This document shows, piece after piece, positions 1 to 8,060 of a DNA stretch of 13,082 nucleotides. The position numbers and the translations under genes are program-made. Origin of the DNA: CAZDDI01 sp964504195 (GTDB taxonomy: Bacteria > Chloroflexota > Anaerolineae > B4-G1 > SLSP01). The notes beneath the pieces were generated by a model, which searched no databases, was not told where the DNA came from, and saw only the letters and a program-made list of their open reading frames with translations. The stretch covers positions 1-13,082 of the forward strand of contig CAZDDI010000088.1 in NCBI GenBank assembly GCA_964504195.1. Reading direction: 5' to 3'. Each line of letters begins with the position of its first letter. Position 1 is the first letter of the stretch.

Positions 1-5
1 GGAAA

Positions 6-25
6 GGGGGCAGGGGGATAGGGGG
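6..25. repeat. G-tract cluster upstream of the kinase promoter
   Basis: Three runs of five G lie within 20 bases (6-10, 13-17, 21-25), separated by CA and ATA, with a GG at 1-2. The minus strand is a matching C-rich tract. The 12-mer CCCCCTGCCCCC (reverse complement of 6-17) occurs again on the plus strand at 4401-4412, at the kinase/hydrolase junction. It could be a degenerate dispersed polypyrimidine repeat or have some G-quadruplex potential. The last G run can also pair with CCCC at 32-35 as a small hairpin. No function is established. Confidence 0.35.
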
Positions 26-33
26 AAAACTCC

Positions 34-54
34 CCAATAATTTGTCCTATACCC
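34..54 (-). repeat. Left copy of a 21-bp inverted repeat shared with 13029-13049
   Basis: The reverse complement of these bases matches 13029-13049 at 20 of 21 positions; the shared core is GACAAATTATTGG preceded by GGGTATA and one variable base. The copies face each other across almost the whole window. They may be ends or fragments of a dispersed intergenic repeat, or chance similarity in AT-rich DNA. Confidence 0.4.
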
Positions 55-69
55 TGTCCCCACGCCAGG

Positions 70-99
70 TTTCCATAACGTTCAAAAACAGTATATAAT
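70..99 (+). promoter_or_regulatory. Sigma-70-like promoter of the sensor kinase gene
   Basis: A perfect -10 hexamer TATAAT lies at 94-99. The best -35 match is TTTCCA at 70-75 (4 of 6), with an 18-base spacer. Transcription would start near 106, giving a leader of about 30 nt with the ribosome binding site AAGGAG at 125-130, five bases before the ATG at 136. The -10 is strong and the -35 weak, so an activator is possible. Confidence 0.55.
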
Positions 100-135
100 G
101 ATTGGAACAGAGCCGCACCACAGCAAGGAGCGACG

Positions 136-3100
136 ATGACAGAGAGCATCCTGATCATTGATGACGAACAGCGCATTTTGCAGGCGTTGGCGCGCAACCT
201 GAACCTTGCGGGTTATACCGTTTTCACCACGCAGAGCGGGCAGACTGGTATCGAGAGCTTCGCGCGCGAGCGTCCGAGTATCACGTTTGTGGATGTGCGG
301 ATGCCCGACCTGGATGGCTTTGCGGTGCTGGAAGCCATCCAGGCACAGGAGCCGGACGCGGAAGTAATCCTGATGACCGGGCATGGCGACAAAGACACGA
401 TCATGGCTGCATTGCGCGCGGATGCGACGGACCGCATCTCCAAGCCCATCGAGCGTGAGGCGCTGGAGAGTGTGCTGCGGCGCGCGCAGAAGCGACTGCA
501 CACCAAGCGCGAGCTATGTGCAGCGCAAGAGGCGCTCCGCGCCTCCCATGCCTATTTGGAGCGCCAAGTCGCTGAGCGTACAGCAGAGCTGGAAGCTGCC
601 AATGCCATCCTCCATGAGAGTGAAAAGCAGCACCGCTTGCTCACCGAGGGTGTGGCCGATATGGTATGGATTTTTGATGTTACGACCGATCGTTTCCGCT
701 ACCTCAGCCCTTCACTGGAGCAGCTGTGCGGGTATACACCTGAAGAAATCCTTCCACAAGCCCCCGATGCTATTTTTTCACCCGATACACTCACCTATAT
801 CGAGCGAGTTACAGCGGAACGCACTCAGGCGTTCCAGCAAGGTGAGGAATGTGATTACCGTGACGAGTTTGAGCTGCTCTGTAAGGATGGTTCCTATATT
901 GAGGTTGAGGTCACCAGTCACTACTACCTGAACTCAGACAACGGACACCTGGAAACTTACGGCGTCTCGCGCGATATTACCGCGCGCAAACGGGCGGAAG
1001 CGGCAGTGCAGGAGCAAGACGAACGCCTGCGCCTGTTAAGCGATAATCTATCCAACGGCTATGTGTACCAACTTGATTTAGGACACAACCGTGAAGCGCG
1101 CCGGTTCACCTATCTCAGCGCAGGGGTGAAAAAAATCCACGGTATCTCCGTGCAGCAAGGCCTGGATGATCCGCAGGCAATTTTCGGGCAGACGGTGGCG
1201 GAAGACCTCCCCCGCGTGGCCGAACTGAAGCAGATGGCCCTGGCCGGGCTGACCTCCTTCAGTGTGGAAGTACGCATTCAACCGCCCACTGGCGTCATCC
1301 GCTGGCTGCACCTCGCTTCAACGCTCCGCCAGCTGCCCGACGGGCATTTTGTCGCCGAGGGCATCGCATTAGACATCACCGCACACAAACAAGTGGAAAT
1401 AGCCCTGCAACAAAACGCTGAGCGTTACCGTAAAGCACAACAATTAGGGCATGTGGGCAACTGGGAATATGACATTCACACCACTGAATTTTGGGGTTCC
1501 GAAGAAGCCAAACGTATCTACGGTTTTTCCCCAGATTCAAAAAGCTTTACTACCGAAGAAATTGAGACCTGCATTCCTGACCGGGAAAACGTCCACCAGG
1601 CCTTAGTGGATTTGATCGAACACGGGCGCGACTATCGCCTGGAATTTGATATCATCACTAGAGACACTCAGGAACGCCGCACAATCCTATCTGTAGCGGA
1701 ACTGGAAAAAGACATAGAAGGAGTGCCCCGCAAGGTCACAGGGGTCATTCAGGATATTACGGAACGCAAACAGGTAGAAGCGGCTATCGCGTGGCAGACC
1801 CACGAGCTACAAACGCTCTACGAGGTGAGTCAGCAGCTCAAACGCACGCTCGATCTGGAGCAAATCTATGCAACCATCCATCATCACCTCCACCAGTTGA
1901 TGCCTTGCGATGGACTATACATCTCTGCCTATGACGCAACCACCCAGATAATCACCTGCCGCGCGGGGTGGAACGATTGCACGCGCCTGGATGTTTCCGG
2001 TTTTCCGCCGCTCCCGCTCAATCCAGAAGGCAGCGGAACGCAGAGCGTGGCGATTCACACCGGCCAATCGCTGCTGCTCAACGATTATGATCAGCAGCGA
2101 GCCAGCAGCCGGGCACGCTATTACATGGATGAGCAGGGCGTAGCGCATGAGACGATTCCCGACGATGCGCCCCACACCCGCGCCGCGCTGATAGTCCCCT
2201 TGGAGACAGAAGGGCAAGTAACGGGCGTGATTCAGGTTTTTAGCAATACTTTGAACGCCTATAGTGCGGATCACCTACGCCTGTTAGAAGCGCTCTCCAC
2301 ACACATCGCCTCCGCCCTGCAAAATGCGGCGCTGTATCAGGCGGTGCAGCACGAACTGACCGAGCGCAAAGCAGCCGAAGCCGCACTGCGCGAGAGCGAG
2401 GAAAAGCATCGCTGTCTGTTTGAGACCATGGCTCCAGGTGTAATCTATCAAGCAGCCGATGGTACCATCATATCTGCGAATCCTTCTGCTGAGCGCATTC
2501 TGGGCTTGACTTTTGATCAAATACGGGGCAAGACCTCGATGGATCCGCGCTGGAAAATGGTCACTGAAGATGGTACACAAGTTCCAGGAACCGAGCATCC
2601 CGCCATGATCGCCTTACGCACAGGGAAAGAGATCGGCCCTGTTACCAGAGGCGTCTATATACCTGAGAAAGACGAATATGTCTGGTTGTCTATCGCAGCC
2701 ATTCCCCTTTTTCGACCTGGAGAGAATGAACCGTACCAGGTTTACGCTACGTTCGAAGATATTACTGAGCACAAGCTGGTCGAGGCAGCGCTCTGGGAAA
2801 GTAACCGACGACTCGAAGCCTTCTTGCAAATCAGCCAAAGCATAGCCGCCTCTTTGGAACTAGATGCACTTATGCAAATAATTGTTGACAATGCAACCAA
2901 GGTTATGAACATTGATAGTGGTGCAGTATATCTACGAGTAAATCAAGATACTATTTCCTTAGCAGCCACTACCCCAGCGCTACCTGTAGATTTTCCAGCT
3001 GAATTTCGCCTCGCTTTTGTGAATGAACATCCACATATTAAAGAAGCAATTACATCAGGAAGCCCTGTCATTATGCCCGATGCACTGACCGCAAACCTCT

Positions 3101-4392
3101 CATCAAAAGAACGGGATATTATTCAGTTAAGAAAGTTGCGCTCAAATCTCTATATCCCCATCCGCCTGAGAGAACAGAACCTGGGAGTATTTATTCTATC
3201 TTCAATCGAAAAACTACTTGTATTTGATAATAAAGATGTTGCCCTATTGCAGAGTTTTGCCGATCAAGTCGCGCAAACCATTGAAAACGCGCGTTACTAC
3301 GAGAAAATCAAAGAATATGCCGAGAAGTTAGAGATAGAGATCAGCGAACGCAAGCAAGCTGAACAGTCATTGCGCGAATCAAACGAACGACTGCTGACAG
3401 TTATGAACAGTATTGCAGCCTTTATCTACATTGCAGATATGCAAACATACGAGCTATTGTTTGCCAATGAATATGCCCGCAAGTCATGGGGAGAGGACAT
3501 CATCGGCCAACCCTGTTGGAAAGCCTTGCAAAACAATATGATTGGCCCTTGCCCTTTCTGTACCAATGCTAAGTTGTTGACCACAGAGGGCAAACCGACT
3601 GGAGTATATCAGTGGGAGTTCCAAAATACCCATGATGGGAGGTGGTATGACTGCCGCGATAGCGTCATCCAATGGACAGATGGGCGCACAGTAAGAATGG
3701 AGATAGCAACGGACATCACCGAGCGCAAGCAGGCAGAAATTGTACTGCGTGAATCGCTCACAGAGAAAACCGTGCTGCTCCAAGAAGTCCACCACCGGGT
3801 CAAGAACAACCTGGCAATGATTATCGGCCTGCTCAACCTGCAACAATTCGCCGGGTTAGAACCTATCGTCGAGGAGCAATTTCAGGAATTCGAGAGCCGC
3901 ATCCGCTCCATCGCCCTGATCCACGAGATGCTCTATCAAGCGGAGCTGCTGAGCCGGGTGGATTTCGACACCTACTTGCACGCGCTGGTCGTGCGGTTGC
4001 GCGACATGTTCGATCCCCTAAATCGCATTGCCCTGCACATCGCCGCGCCAGGGATTGATCTCGATCCCGATTTGGCGATCCCCTGTGGGCTAATCGTCAA
4101 CGAGCTGGTGACGAACGCGCTCAAGTACGCCTTCCCCCCATCGCGGGACGCTGAGGCCGCCCCATGCCACATCACAGCCACGCTAGAATGGGACGGCACG
4201 CACTACACACTCACCGTCAGCGATAACGGCGTGGGCCTGCCGCCGGGCATGGATTGGCAATCGCAGGAGACGTTGGGACTGCAACTGGTACATCTATTAG
4301 GCGAGGGGCAACTCCACGGACAAGTGGCGTTCACCAATAAAGAAGGCGTCACTTGTCAGCTCCGCTTTGCACCTGAAAACCATGCTTCTTGA
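136..4392 (+). CDS. Multi-PAS/GAF hybrid sensor histidine kinase (receiver + HisKA_2 + HATPase)
   Basis: This 1418-residue cytosolic signalling kinase has no membrane segment or signal peptide. Residues 1-125 are a receiver domain with the acidic pair D9/D10, likely phospho-acceptor D53, T81 and K103 (SKP). A coiled coil follows (about 110-165). Five PAS units lie at roughly 165-285, 296-418, 429-545, 756-880 and 1084-1198, four closed by DIT-[AE]-[RH]-K linkers. GAF-like domains lie at about 555-735 and 891-1050. The core is HisKA_2: EVHHRVKNNL holds the likely phosphorylated histidine (H1219 or H1220). The ATPase has an N box (NELVTNALKYAF, N1327) and a G1 box (D1363-NGVG). The N-terminal receiver implies input from another kinase; the output partner is not in the window. 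The ATG has AAGGAG five bases upstream. The last PAS carries CPFC (C1139, C1142), and the second GAF is markedly AT-rich. Family assignment is firm; ligands are unknown. Confidence 0.95.
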   Translation: MTESILIIDDEQRILQALARNLNLAGYTVFTTQSGQTGIESFARERPSITFVDVRMPDLDGFAVLEAIQAQEPDAEVILMTGHGDKDTIMAALRADATDRISKPIEREALESVLRRAQKRLHTKRELCAAQEALRASHAYLERQVAERTAELEAANAILHESEKQHRLLTEGVADMVWIFDVTTDRFRYLSPSLEQLCGYTPEEILPQAPDAIFSPDTLTYIERVTAERTQAFQQGEECDYRDEFELLCKDGSYIEVEVTSHYYLNSDNGHLETYGVSRDITARKRAEAAVQEQDERLRLLSDNLSNGYVYQLDLGHNREARRFTYLSAGVKKIHGISVQQGLDDPQAIFGQTVAEDLPRVAELKQMALAGLTSFSVEVRIQPPTGVIRWLHLASTLRQLPDGHFVAEGIALDITAHKQVEIALQQNAERYRKAQQLGHVGNWEYDIHTTEFWGSEEAKRIYGFSPDSKSFTTEEIETCIPDRENVHQALVDLIEHGRDYRLEFDIITRDTQERRTILSVAELEKDIEGVPRKVTGVIQDITERKQVEAAIAWQTHELQTLYEVSQQLKRTLDLEQIYATIHHHLHQLMPCDGLYISAYDATTQIITCRAGWNDCTRLDVSGFPPLPLNPEGSGTQSVAIHTGQSLLLNDYDQQRASSRARYYMDEQGVAHETIPDDAPHTRAALIVPLETEGQVTGVIQVFSNTLNAYSADHLRLLEALSTHIASALQNAALYQAVQHELTERKAAEAALRESEEKHRCLFETMAPGVIYQAADGTIISANPSAERILGLTFDQIRGKTSMDPRWKMVTEDGTQVPGTEHPAMIALRTGKEIGPVTRGVYIPEKDEYVWLSIAAIPLFRPGENEPYQVYATFEDITEHKLVEAALWESNRRLEAFLQISQSIAASLELDALMQIIVDNATKVMNIDSGAVYLRVNQDTISLAATTPALPVDFPAEFRLAFVNEHPHIKEAITSGSPVIMPDALTANLSSKERDIIQLRKLRSNLYIPIRLREQNLGVFILSSIEKLLVFDNKDVALLQSFADQVAQTIENARYYEKIKEYAEKLEIEISERKQAEQSLRESNERLLTVMNSIAAFIYIADMQTYELLFANEYARKSWGEDIIGQPCWKALQNNMIGPCPFCTNAKLLTTEGKPTGVYQWEFQNTHDGRWYDCRDSVIQWTDGRTVRMEIATDITERKQAEIVLRESLTEKTVLLQEVHHRVKNNLAMIIGLLNLQQFAGLEPIVEEQFQEFESRIRSIALIHEMLYQAELLSRVDFDTYLHALVVRLRDMFDPLNRIALHIAAPGIDLDPDLAIPCGLIVNELVTNALKYAFPPSRDAEAAPCHITATLEWDGTHYTLTVSDNGVGLPPGMDWQSQETLGLQLVHLLGEGQLHGQVAFTNKEGVTCQLRFAPENHAS

Positions 4393-6197
4393 TAACTTTG
4401 CCCCCTGCCCCCTCTCAAAAAACCGCAGCCATAACCAACGCTGGAGCTAGTGAGATACCTAAATTGGAAACTTTCATTGACACACACATAACCGAACTCC
4501 TGCAAACCTGGCATATTCCAGGCAGCGTTGTGGCCATTGTCAAAGACAACGCAGTGATTCTGTCCCAAGGCTACGGCTATGCCAACCTGGAAGCTCAAAC
4601 CCCCATGTGCGCCGATACAACCCTGGTGCGCATCGCCTCCATCACCAAGCTCTTCACCTGGACCGCAGTCATGCAACTGGTAGAGCGAGGCCGTCTCGAT
4701 TTACACACCGACATCCAGACTTACCTGGACTTTGACATCCCGCAAACTTATCCTGAACCGATCCGGGTGTGGCATCTGCTCAGCCATACCGCGGGGTTCG
4801 CGGATAATGGCATTCGCACTGGCGCATTGGAACTTCCACCAGGGGTAACGTTACGCAAGACACTGATCGAACGCCATCCACCACGAATCTATCCGCCAGG
4901 ACAAATCATCGCATATTCCAACTACGGGGCCGGATTAACCGGCTATATCATCGAGCGTGTTTCCGGTATGTCCTGGGAAACGTACATTGAAACACACCTC
5001 CTTGAGCCGCTAGCCATGAAGCATACTACACCCCGCGAACCTCTGCCGCCCCAGCTGGAACAAGATTTAGCCGCCAGTTACACCTACAGGCAAGGAAAAT
5101 ACCAGCCCGCCCCCTTCCTTTTCAACCTCACCCCACCGGACGGCTCAATCAGCGCCACGGCCACGGATATGGCCCAATTCATGCTCGCGCACCTGCAAAA
5201 CGGGGCGACCGAGACAGCGCGCATTTTACACGCAGACACTGCCCGGCAAATGCACTCACAGCTTTTCACCCACGATCCACGGCTACCCGGCTATGCTCAC
5301 GGCTTCGTCGAAACACACCGCGGCAGACAACGACTCCTGTACCACACCGGTGGCTGGGAAGCCTTCGCCAGCCTGCTCTTGCTGATTCCGGAACAGCAAC
5401 TCGGCCTATTCGTCGCTTTCAACGGCAATCATGGCGACCAAGCGCTCAGCCCTCTGCTGGTGGATTTCGTTGCCCACCTGTTTCCTGAACCCGAACCCGC
5501 CCCCCTCCCCAAGATCAAGCTGCGCGTTACCGCCTACACCGGCTACTATCGCCCAGCGCGCGCCGCAGTACACACCCTCGAAAAACTCTCCTGGCTCAAA
5601 GATGCTATTCGTATCACGGCTACGGAACAAACGCTTACTTTCAGAAATACCCGCTGGCAGCCCATCACGCCAGAGTGTTTCCGCGATATCAAACGGGAAC
5701 GCTACCTATGTTTCCAATCCATCCCCGCAAGCCACATCCGGTTGGCCTCCATAGGCGCATACGATTACATCCGACTAGCCTGGTATCAATCCCTTCCCTT
5801 CAATCTTGCGCTGCTAACTGGCTGTACGCTGGCATTCATCTCCGGAGGGGTTCTCTGGCTACAGGCCGGCAGCTATGGTGTAGCTGGAATGCCATTTGCA
5901 CAAGGTGTATTGCTGGCGGCACTGTTAAGTTACCTCTTGACCCTCGCAACCCTCGGCATACTACTGAAGTTTGATGTGGAAACCTTCACCTATAAGCTCC
6001 CTTTCACCTACACCATATTACGCCACCTGATACGCTCCTCTCTAGCGCTCACGGCTATTGCACTTGGCTGCACGGTACTAATATGGCTGACACAGCCCTG
6101 GTCAATACACTGGCGGAGCTACTACACCCTCCTGACAATTACCGGCGGCCTTTTTAGCGGCTGGCTCCTCTACTGGCGGCTGCTAGTAACAGAATAA
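4389..6197 (+). CDS. Beta-lactamase/PBP-like serine hydrolase with four C-terminal membrane segments
   Basis: Residues about 25-365 form a class C beta-lactamase / penicillin-binding-protein fold. All three signature motifs are present: S84-ITK87 (nucleophile and lysine), Y176-SN178, and H319-TG321 in the KTG position. Such proteins act as peptidases, esterases or beta-lactam hydrolases; the substrate cannot be read here. A linker domain follows, then four hydrophobic segments at about 470-492, 503-526, 548-568 and 578-597. The TTG start at 4389 overlaps the kinase stop (TTGA), suggesting translational coupling, but no clear ribosome binding site precedes it and the first in-frame ATG is M73, too late to keep the fold intact. 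An in-frame TTG at 4463 is an alternative. No signal peptide is visible, which is odd because this family normally acts outside the cytoplasm. Codons 5-8 lie in a CCCCCTGCCCCC tract resembling an intergenic repeat, so the N-terminus may have been lost or rebuilt. Confidence 0.85.
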   Translation: MITLPPAPSQKTAAITNAGASEIPKLETFIDTHITELLQTWHIPGSVVAIVKDNAVILSQGYGYANLEAQTPMCADTTLVRIASITKLFTWTAVMQLVERGRLDLHTDIQTYLDFDIPQTYPEPIRVWHLLSHTAGFADNGIRTGALELPPGVTLRKTLIERHPPRIYPPGQIIAYSNYGAGLTGYIIERVSGMSWETYIETHLLEPLAMKHTTPREPLPPQLEQDLAASYTYRQGKYQPAPFLFNLTPPDGSISATATDMAQFMLAHLQNGATETARILHADTARQMHSQLFTHDPRLPGYAHGFVETHRGRQRLLYHTGGWEAFASLLLLIPEQQLGLFVAFNGNHGDQALSPLLVDFVAHLFPEPEPAPLPKIKLRVTAYTGYYRPARAAVHTLEKLSWLKDAIRITATEQTLTFRNTRWQPITPECFRDIKRERYLCFQSIPASHIRLASIGAYDYIRLAWYQSLPFNLALLTGCTLAFISGGVLWLQAGSYGVAGMPFAQGVLLAALLSYLLTLATLGILLKFDVETFTYKLPFTYTILRHLIRSSLALTAIALGCTVLIWLTQPWSIHWRSYYTLLTITGGLFSGWLLYWRLLVTE

Positions 6198-6392
6198 GCC
6201 CCTTTGGGCATATTTCATCTGAGTTGAGAGGAGCACCCACTACAGCCAGCTCTGGCCGGTCTCTGACCATGCCAATCTTCAGTGCAAGCCCTGAATCCAA
6301 AATTTGCTTGCCCTTAGCTTGCTAACTCAGCTTTTATATAGTATCATAGTTAGAATAAATCAGCTATATTCAAACTTAGATTATTCTATATA
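6198..6392. other. AT-rich intergenic stretch, no gene seen
   Basis: No reading frame or RNA gene is evident. Just after the hydrolase stop there is a very small GCCC-CTTT-GGGC hairpin (about 6198-6209) without a T tract. The right half is AT-rich. It contains the inverted repeat TAGAATAA (6351-6358) / TTATTCTA (6381-6388) and a 9-base direct repeat TATATAGTA (6335-6343 and 6387-6395). These may reflect remnants of mobile DNA or a binding site; no function is assigned. Confidence 0.4.
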
Positions 6393-6563
6393 GTAGTTAC
6401 GCGGTTTGTTCCATCGAACGCTCGTTAAACACAAAAGGTGATTTTTCAAGAGTGTTTTTTGTGGGCAGGCTACGCCCGCCCATGAAAAACACTCATTTTT
6501 TAGCGGCTTTGGCCGCCAAGTTCGCTTTGAGCCGGTGGCGCAAACCAACCGCGTAACTACTGT
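6393..6563 (+). mobile_element. MITE-like palindromic element, copy A (uninterrupted)
   Basis: This ~170-bp non-coding element is about 88-90% identical by eye to 9858-10169 once a nested insertion is removed there. Its ends are inverted: AGTAGTTACGCGGTT at 6392-6406 is the exact reverse complement of 6547-6561 (15 bp). The centre has a 21-bp hairpin (6450-6494) and a smaller GCGGC/GCCGC hairpin (about 6503-6515). There is no transposase gene, so any movement would need one in trans. No clear target-site duplication is visible. Its right end lies about 47 bases before the LuxE-family start codon, so it forms part of that gene's upstream region. Confidence 0.75.
6450..6501 (+). terminator. Putative intrinsic terminator inside MITE copy A
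   Basis: Two 21-nt arms (6450-6470 and 6474-6494) flank a TAC loop. They pair with two U-G wobbles and one A-C mismatch, and are followed by A and six T (6496-6501). It would stop transcripts leaving the serine hydrolase gene before they reach the LuxE-family gene. The stem is longer than a typical terminator, so it may instead be the structural core of the element. Confidence 0.55.
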
Positions 6564-6564
6564 T

Positions 6565-6570
6565 TATACT
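6565..6570 (+). promoter_or_regulatory. Weak -10 candidate for the LuxE/LuxC unit
   Basis: TATACT (5 of 6 to consensus) sits just outside the right end of MITE copy A, 39 bases before the LuxE-family ATG. No convincing -35 lies 16-18 bases upstream, where the sequence is element terminus. If real, insertion of the element helped build the promoter. Low confidence. Confidence 0.2.
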
Positions 6571-6609
6571 TGTGTTCGTAATTTAATTATACCCAATCAG
6601 GAGGCAATT

Positions 6610-8010
6610 ATGACAGACCGAGAAGTTTTACGCAGCACGCTACAGACCAAGATGGAGCAGCTCTGGAACGATGTTTCCATCATCACCGACCGCGAGACGG
6701 CGGATCGGGTACGCTGGGAAGCGATACAGGCATGCCACGCCTGGCATCGCGCTGTGACCCCGGCCTACCGCGAGCGCTGCGAGCGTGAAGGCATCGGGAA
6801 ACGGCTAGAACGCAGCCAATTGAGCGCCGTGGCCCTCCCGGAAGAGATCTTCAAAGCTTATGCGCAAGCTGAGCTCCCCAACGGTGAGAAACTCGGCGCG
6901 TTCTGCGAGCGCAACGTCCCGCTGCTCATCGAAAAGATGAGCTACTACCTCTCCCAACCCATCACAATGGAGGGGCTACAAGAGAATTATATGTCGCGCA
7001 CCAATATCCAGGGCGGATTGGATCGTTTGCGCGCCGATTTGCACGCAAAGCAGGGCGTTTACCTCCTCACCAGCAGCGGCACGGGCGGCAGCGCCTTCGC
7101 CCTCATCCCCTGCGGACGGGAACTGCTTGAGACAACCGCCAAAGCTAATCACCGGATGTTCGATCTGATCACCTACATTCCAGAATACGGGCCGATTGAC
7201 CCCAAAGCCGGGTGTCTCGTCGGCTACGCGCCCCGCGAGGGATCCATGATGATGTCCTTTGGCTTGAAACTCTACGCCGACCTGTACGAGGAGCGCGCTT
7301 TCTTCGCCATTCCCGCGCGCGTACAAAGCCGCGAGTTGCGCTGGCGGGCGGGCGCGTTTGCCGGCACGAGCGGCAAAGTACTCCAGGCGCTGATGAAACC
7401 CTTGCTCAAATTCGGCGGGAAGCGCACCAGTGCAAAAGGCGCGGAAAACTTCATCGCCGGGCTAAAAGAGGCTGAGGCGTTGGGGTTGCGCACCCTGGTC
7501 TTTGCCAATCCGTGGATGGCGCTGAACGGGCTGGCGCGCATGGAGGCCGTGCTGGCCGAAGAAGTAGCGCAGGGGAAGAAACAGGCGGGCGAACCGCTAG
7601 TCACACTCGCCCCCGGCTCGGTGCTGTTGATGGCGGGCGGCAACAAGGCCGGGTCGGACATCCCCGCCGAGACCATCGTCGCACGCTTCCACCGGCTCAT
7701 CGGCGGCATCACCAAAACGCTCGACGCCTACGGACAAAGCGAATCGCTCAGCGGTGCCATTCAGTGCGCCGAAGGCAACTATCACTTCGATTCACACATG
7801 GAATTCTTCATCGTAGACGGCTATCTGGCCTACTACGACCCGCGCCAGTTCTACCGCGTGCCCGGCCTGCTCACCGGCGATAATGTAGACGCCATCTACG
7901 AAGAACCCTGCGCTTGCGGCAACCCAGCGCGCTACTTCAAGCACATCGCACGGGATAACGCCAATCGCGGGTCCAAAGGTTGCGCCGCCGCGTTGGCCGA
8001 ATACGCCTGA
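6610..8010 (+). CDS. LuxE-family acyl-protein synthetase (adenylate-forming)
   Basis: This 466-residue protein belongs to the LuxE/PaaK branch of ATP-dependent acyl-activating enzymes. In luminous bacteria LuxE activates a fatty acid as acyl-AMP, forms an acyl-thioester on its own cysteine and hands it to LuxC. Visible signatures are the phosphate-binding loop SSGTGG (155-160), the adenylate motif YGQSE (374-378), TGD (422-424), a CACG pair (C434, C436), and a C-terminal GSKGCAAAL with C458 nine residues from the end. LuxE proteins also use a cysteine near the C-terminus, so C458 is the likely acyl carrier. Luminous LuxE is about 370-380 residues, so this protein is some 90 longer. The ATG at 6610 is chosen because AGGAGG (6599-6604) precedes it by five bases. 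A longer reading from GTG 6535 would run through the MITE end. The LuxC-family gene follows after 50 bases. The true acid substrate is unknown. Confidence 0.85.
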   Translation: MTDREVLRSTLQTKMEQLWNDVSIITDRETADRVRWEAIQACHAWHRAVTPAYRERCEREGIGKRLERSQLSAVALPEEIFKAYAQAELPNGEKLGAFCERNVPLLIEKMSYYLSQPITMEGLQENYMSRTNIQGGLDRLRADLHAKQGVYLLTSSGTGGSAFALIPCGRELLETTAKANHRMFDLITYIPEYGPIDPKAGCLVGYAPREGSMMMSFGLKLYADLYEERAFFAIPARVQSRELRWRAGAFAGTSGKVLQALMKPLLKFGGKRTSAKGAENFIAGLKEAEALGLRTLVFANPWMALNGLARMEAVLAEEVAQGKKQAGEPLVTLAPGSVLLMAGGNKAGSDIPAETIVARFHRLIGGITKTLDAYGQSESLSGAIQCAEGNYHFDSHMEFFIVDGYLAYYDPRQFYRVPGLLTGDNVDAIYEEPCACGNPARYFKHIARDNANRGSKGCAAALAEYA

Positions 8011-8018
8011 GCGCCCAC

Positions 8019-8037
8019 TGCCGGCTCGCAACCGGCA
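8019..8037 (+). promoter_or_regulatory. Small hairpin between the LuxE- and LuxC-family genes
   Basis: TGCCGG and CCGGCA form a perfect 6-bp stem around a 7-base loop in the 50-base gap. There is no T tract, so it is not a standard terminator. It could stabilise the processed mRNA or tune the ratio of the two proteins. The downstream ribosome binding site (GAGGGAG, about 8045-8051) is left exposed. Confidence 0.35.
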
Positions 8038-8060
8038 ATTGCTCAGAGGGAGCATCACGT

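Noticed and set aside
6351..6388. TAGAATAA/TTATTCTA inverted repeat as an operator
   Set aside because: It lies in AT-rich DNA where such pairs arise easily, and it is beyond the terminator of the next gene; kept only as a note.
6535..6609. A 25-codon N-terminal extension of the LuxE-family gene from GTG 6535
   Set aside because: It would translate the MITE terminus, has no ribosome binding site, and a near-perfect AGGAGG sits five bases before ATG 6610.
7272..7715. Minus-strand open frame inside the LuxE-family gene
   Set aside because: Low-complexity Ser/Ala/Pro-rich shadow of a GC-rich coding region, with no ribosome binding site.
7980..8060. A 27-codon N-terminal extension of the LuxC-family gene from 7980
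   Set aside because: It overlaps the end of the LuxE-family gene and the intergenic hairpin; ATG 8061 has its own ribosome binding site and family-like N-terminus.
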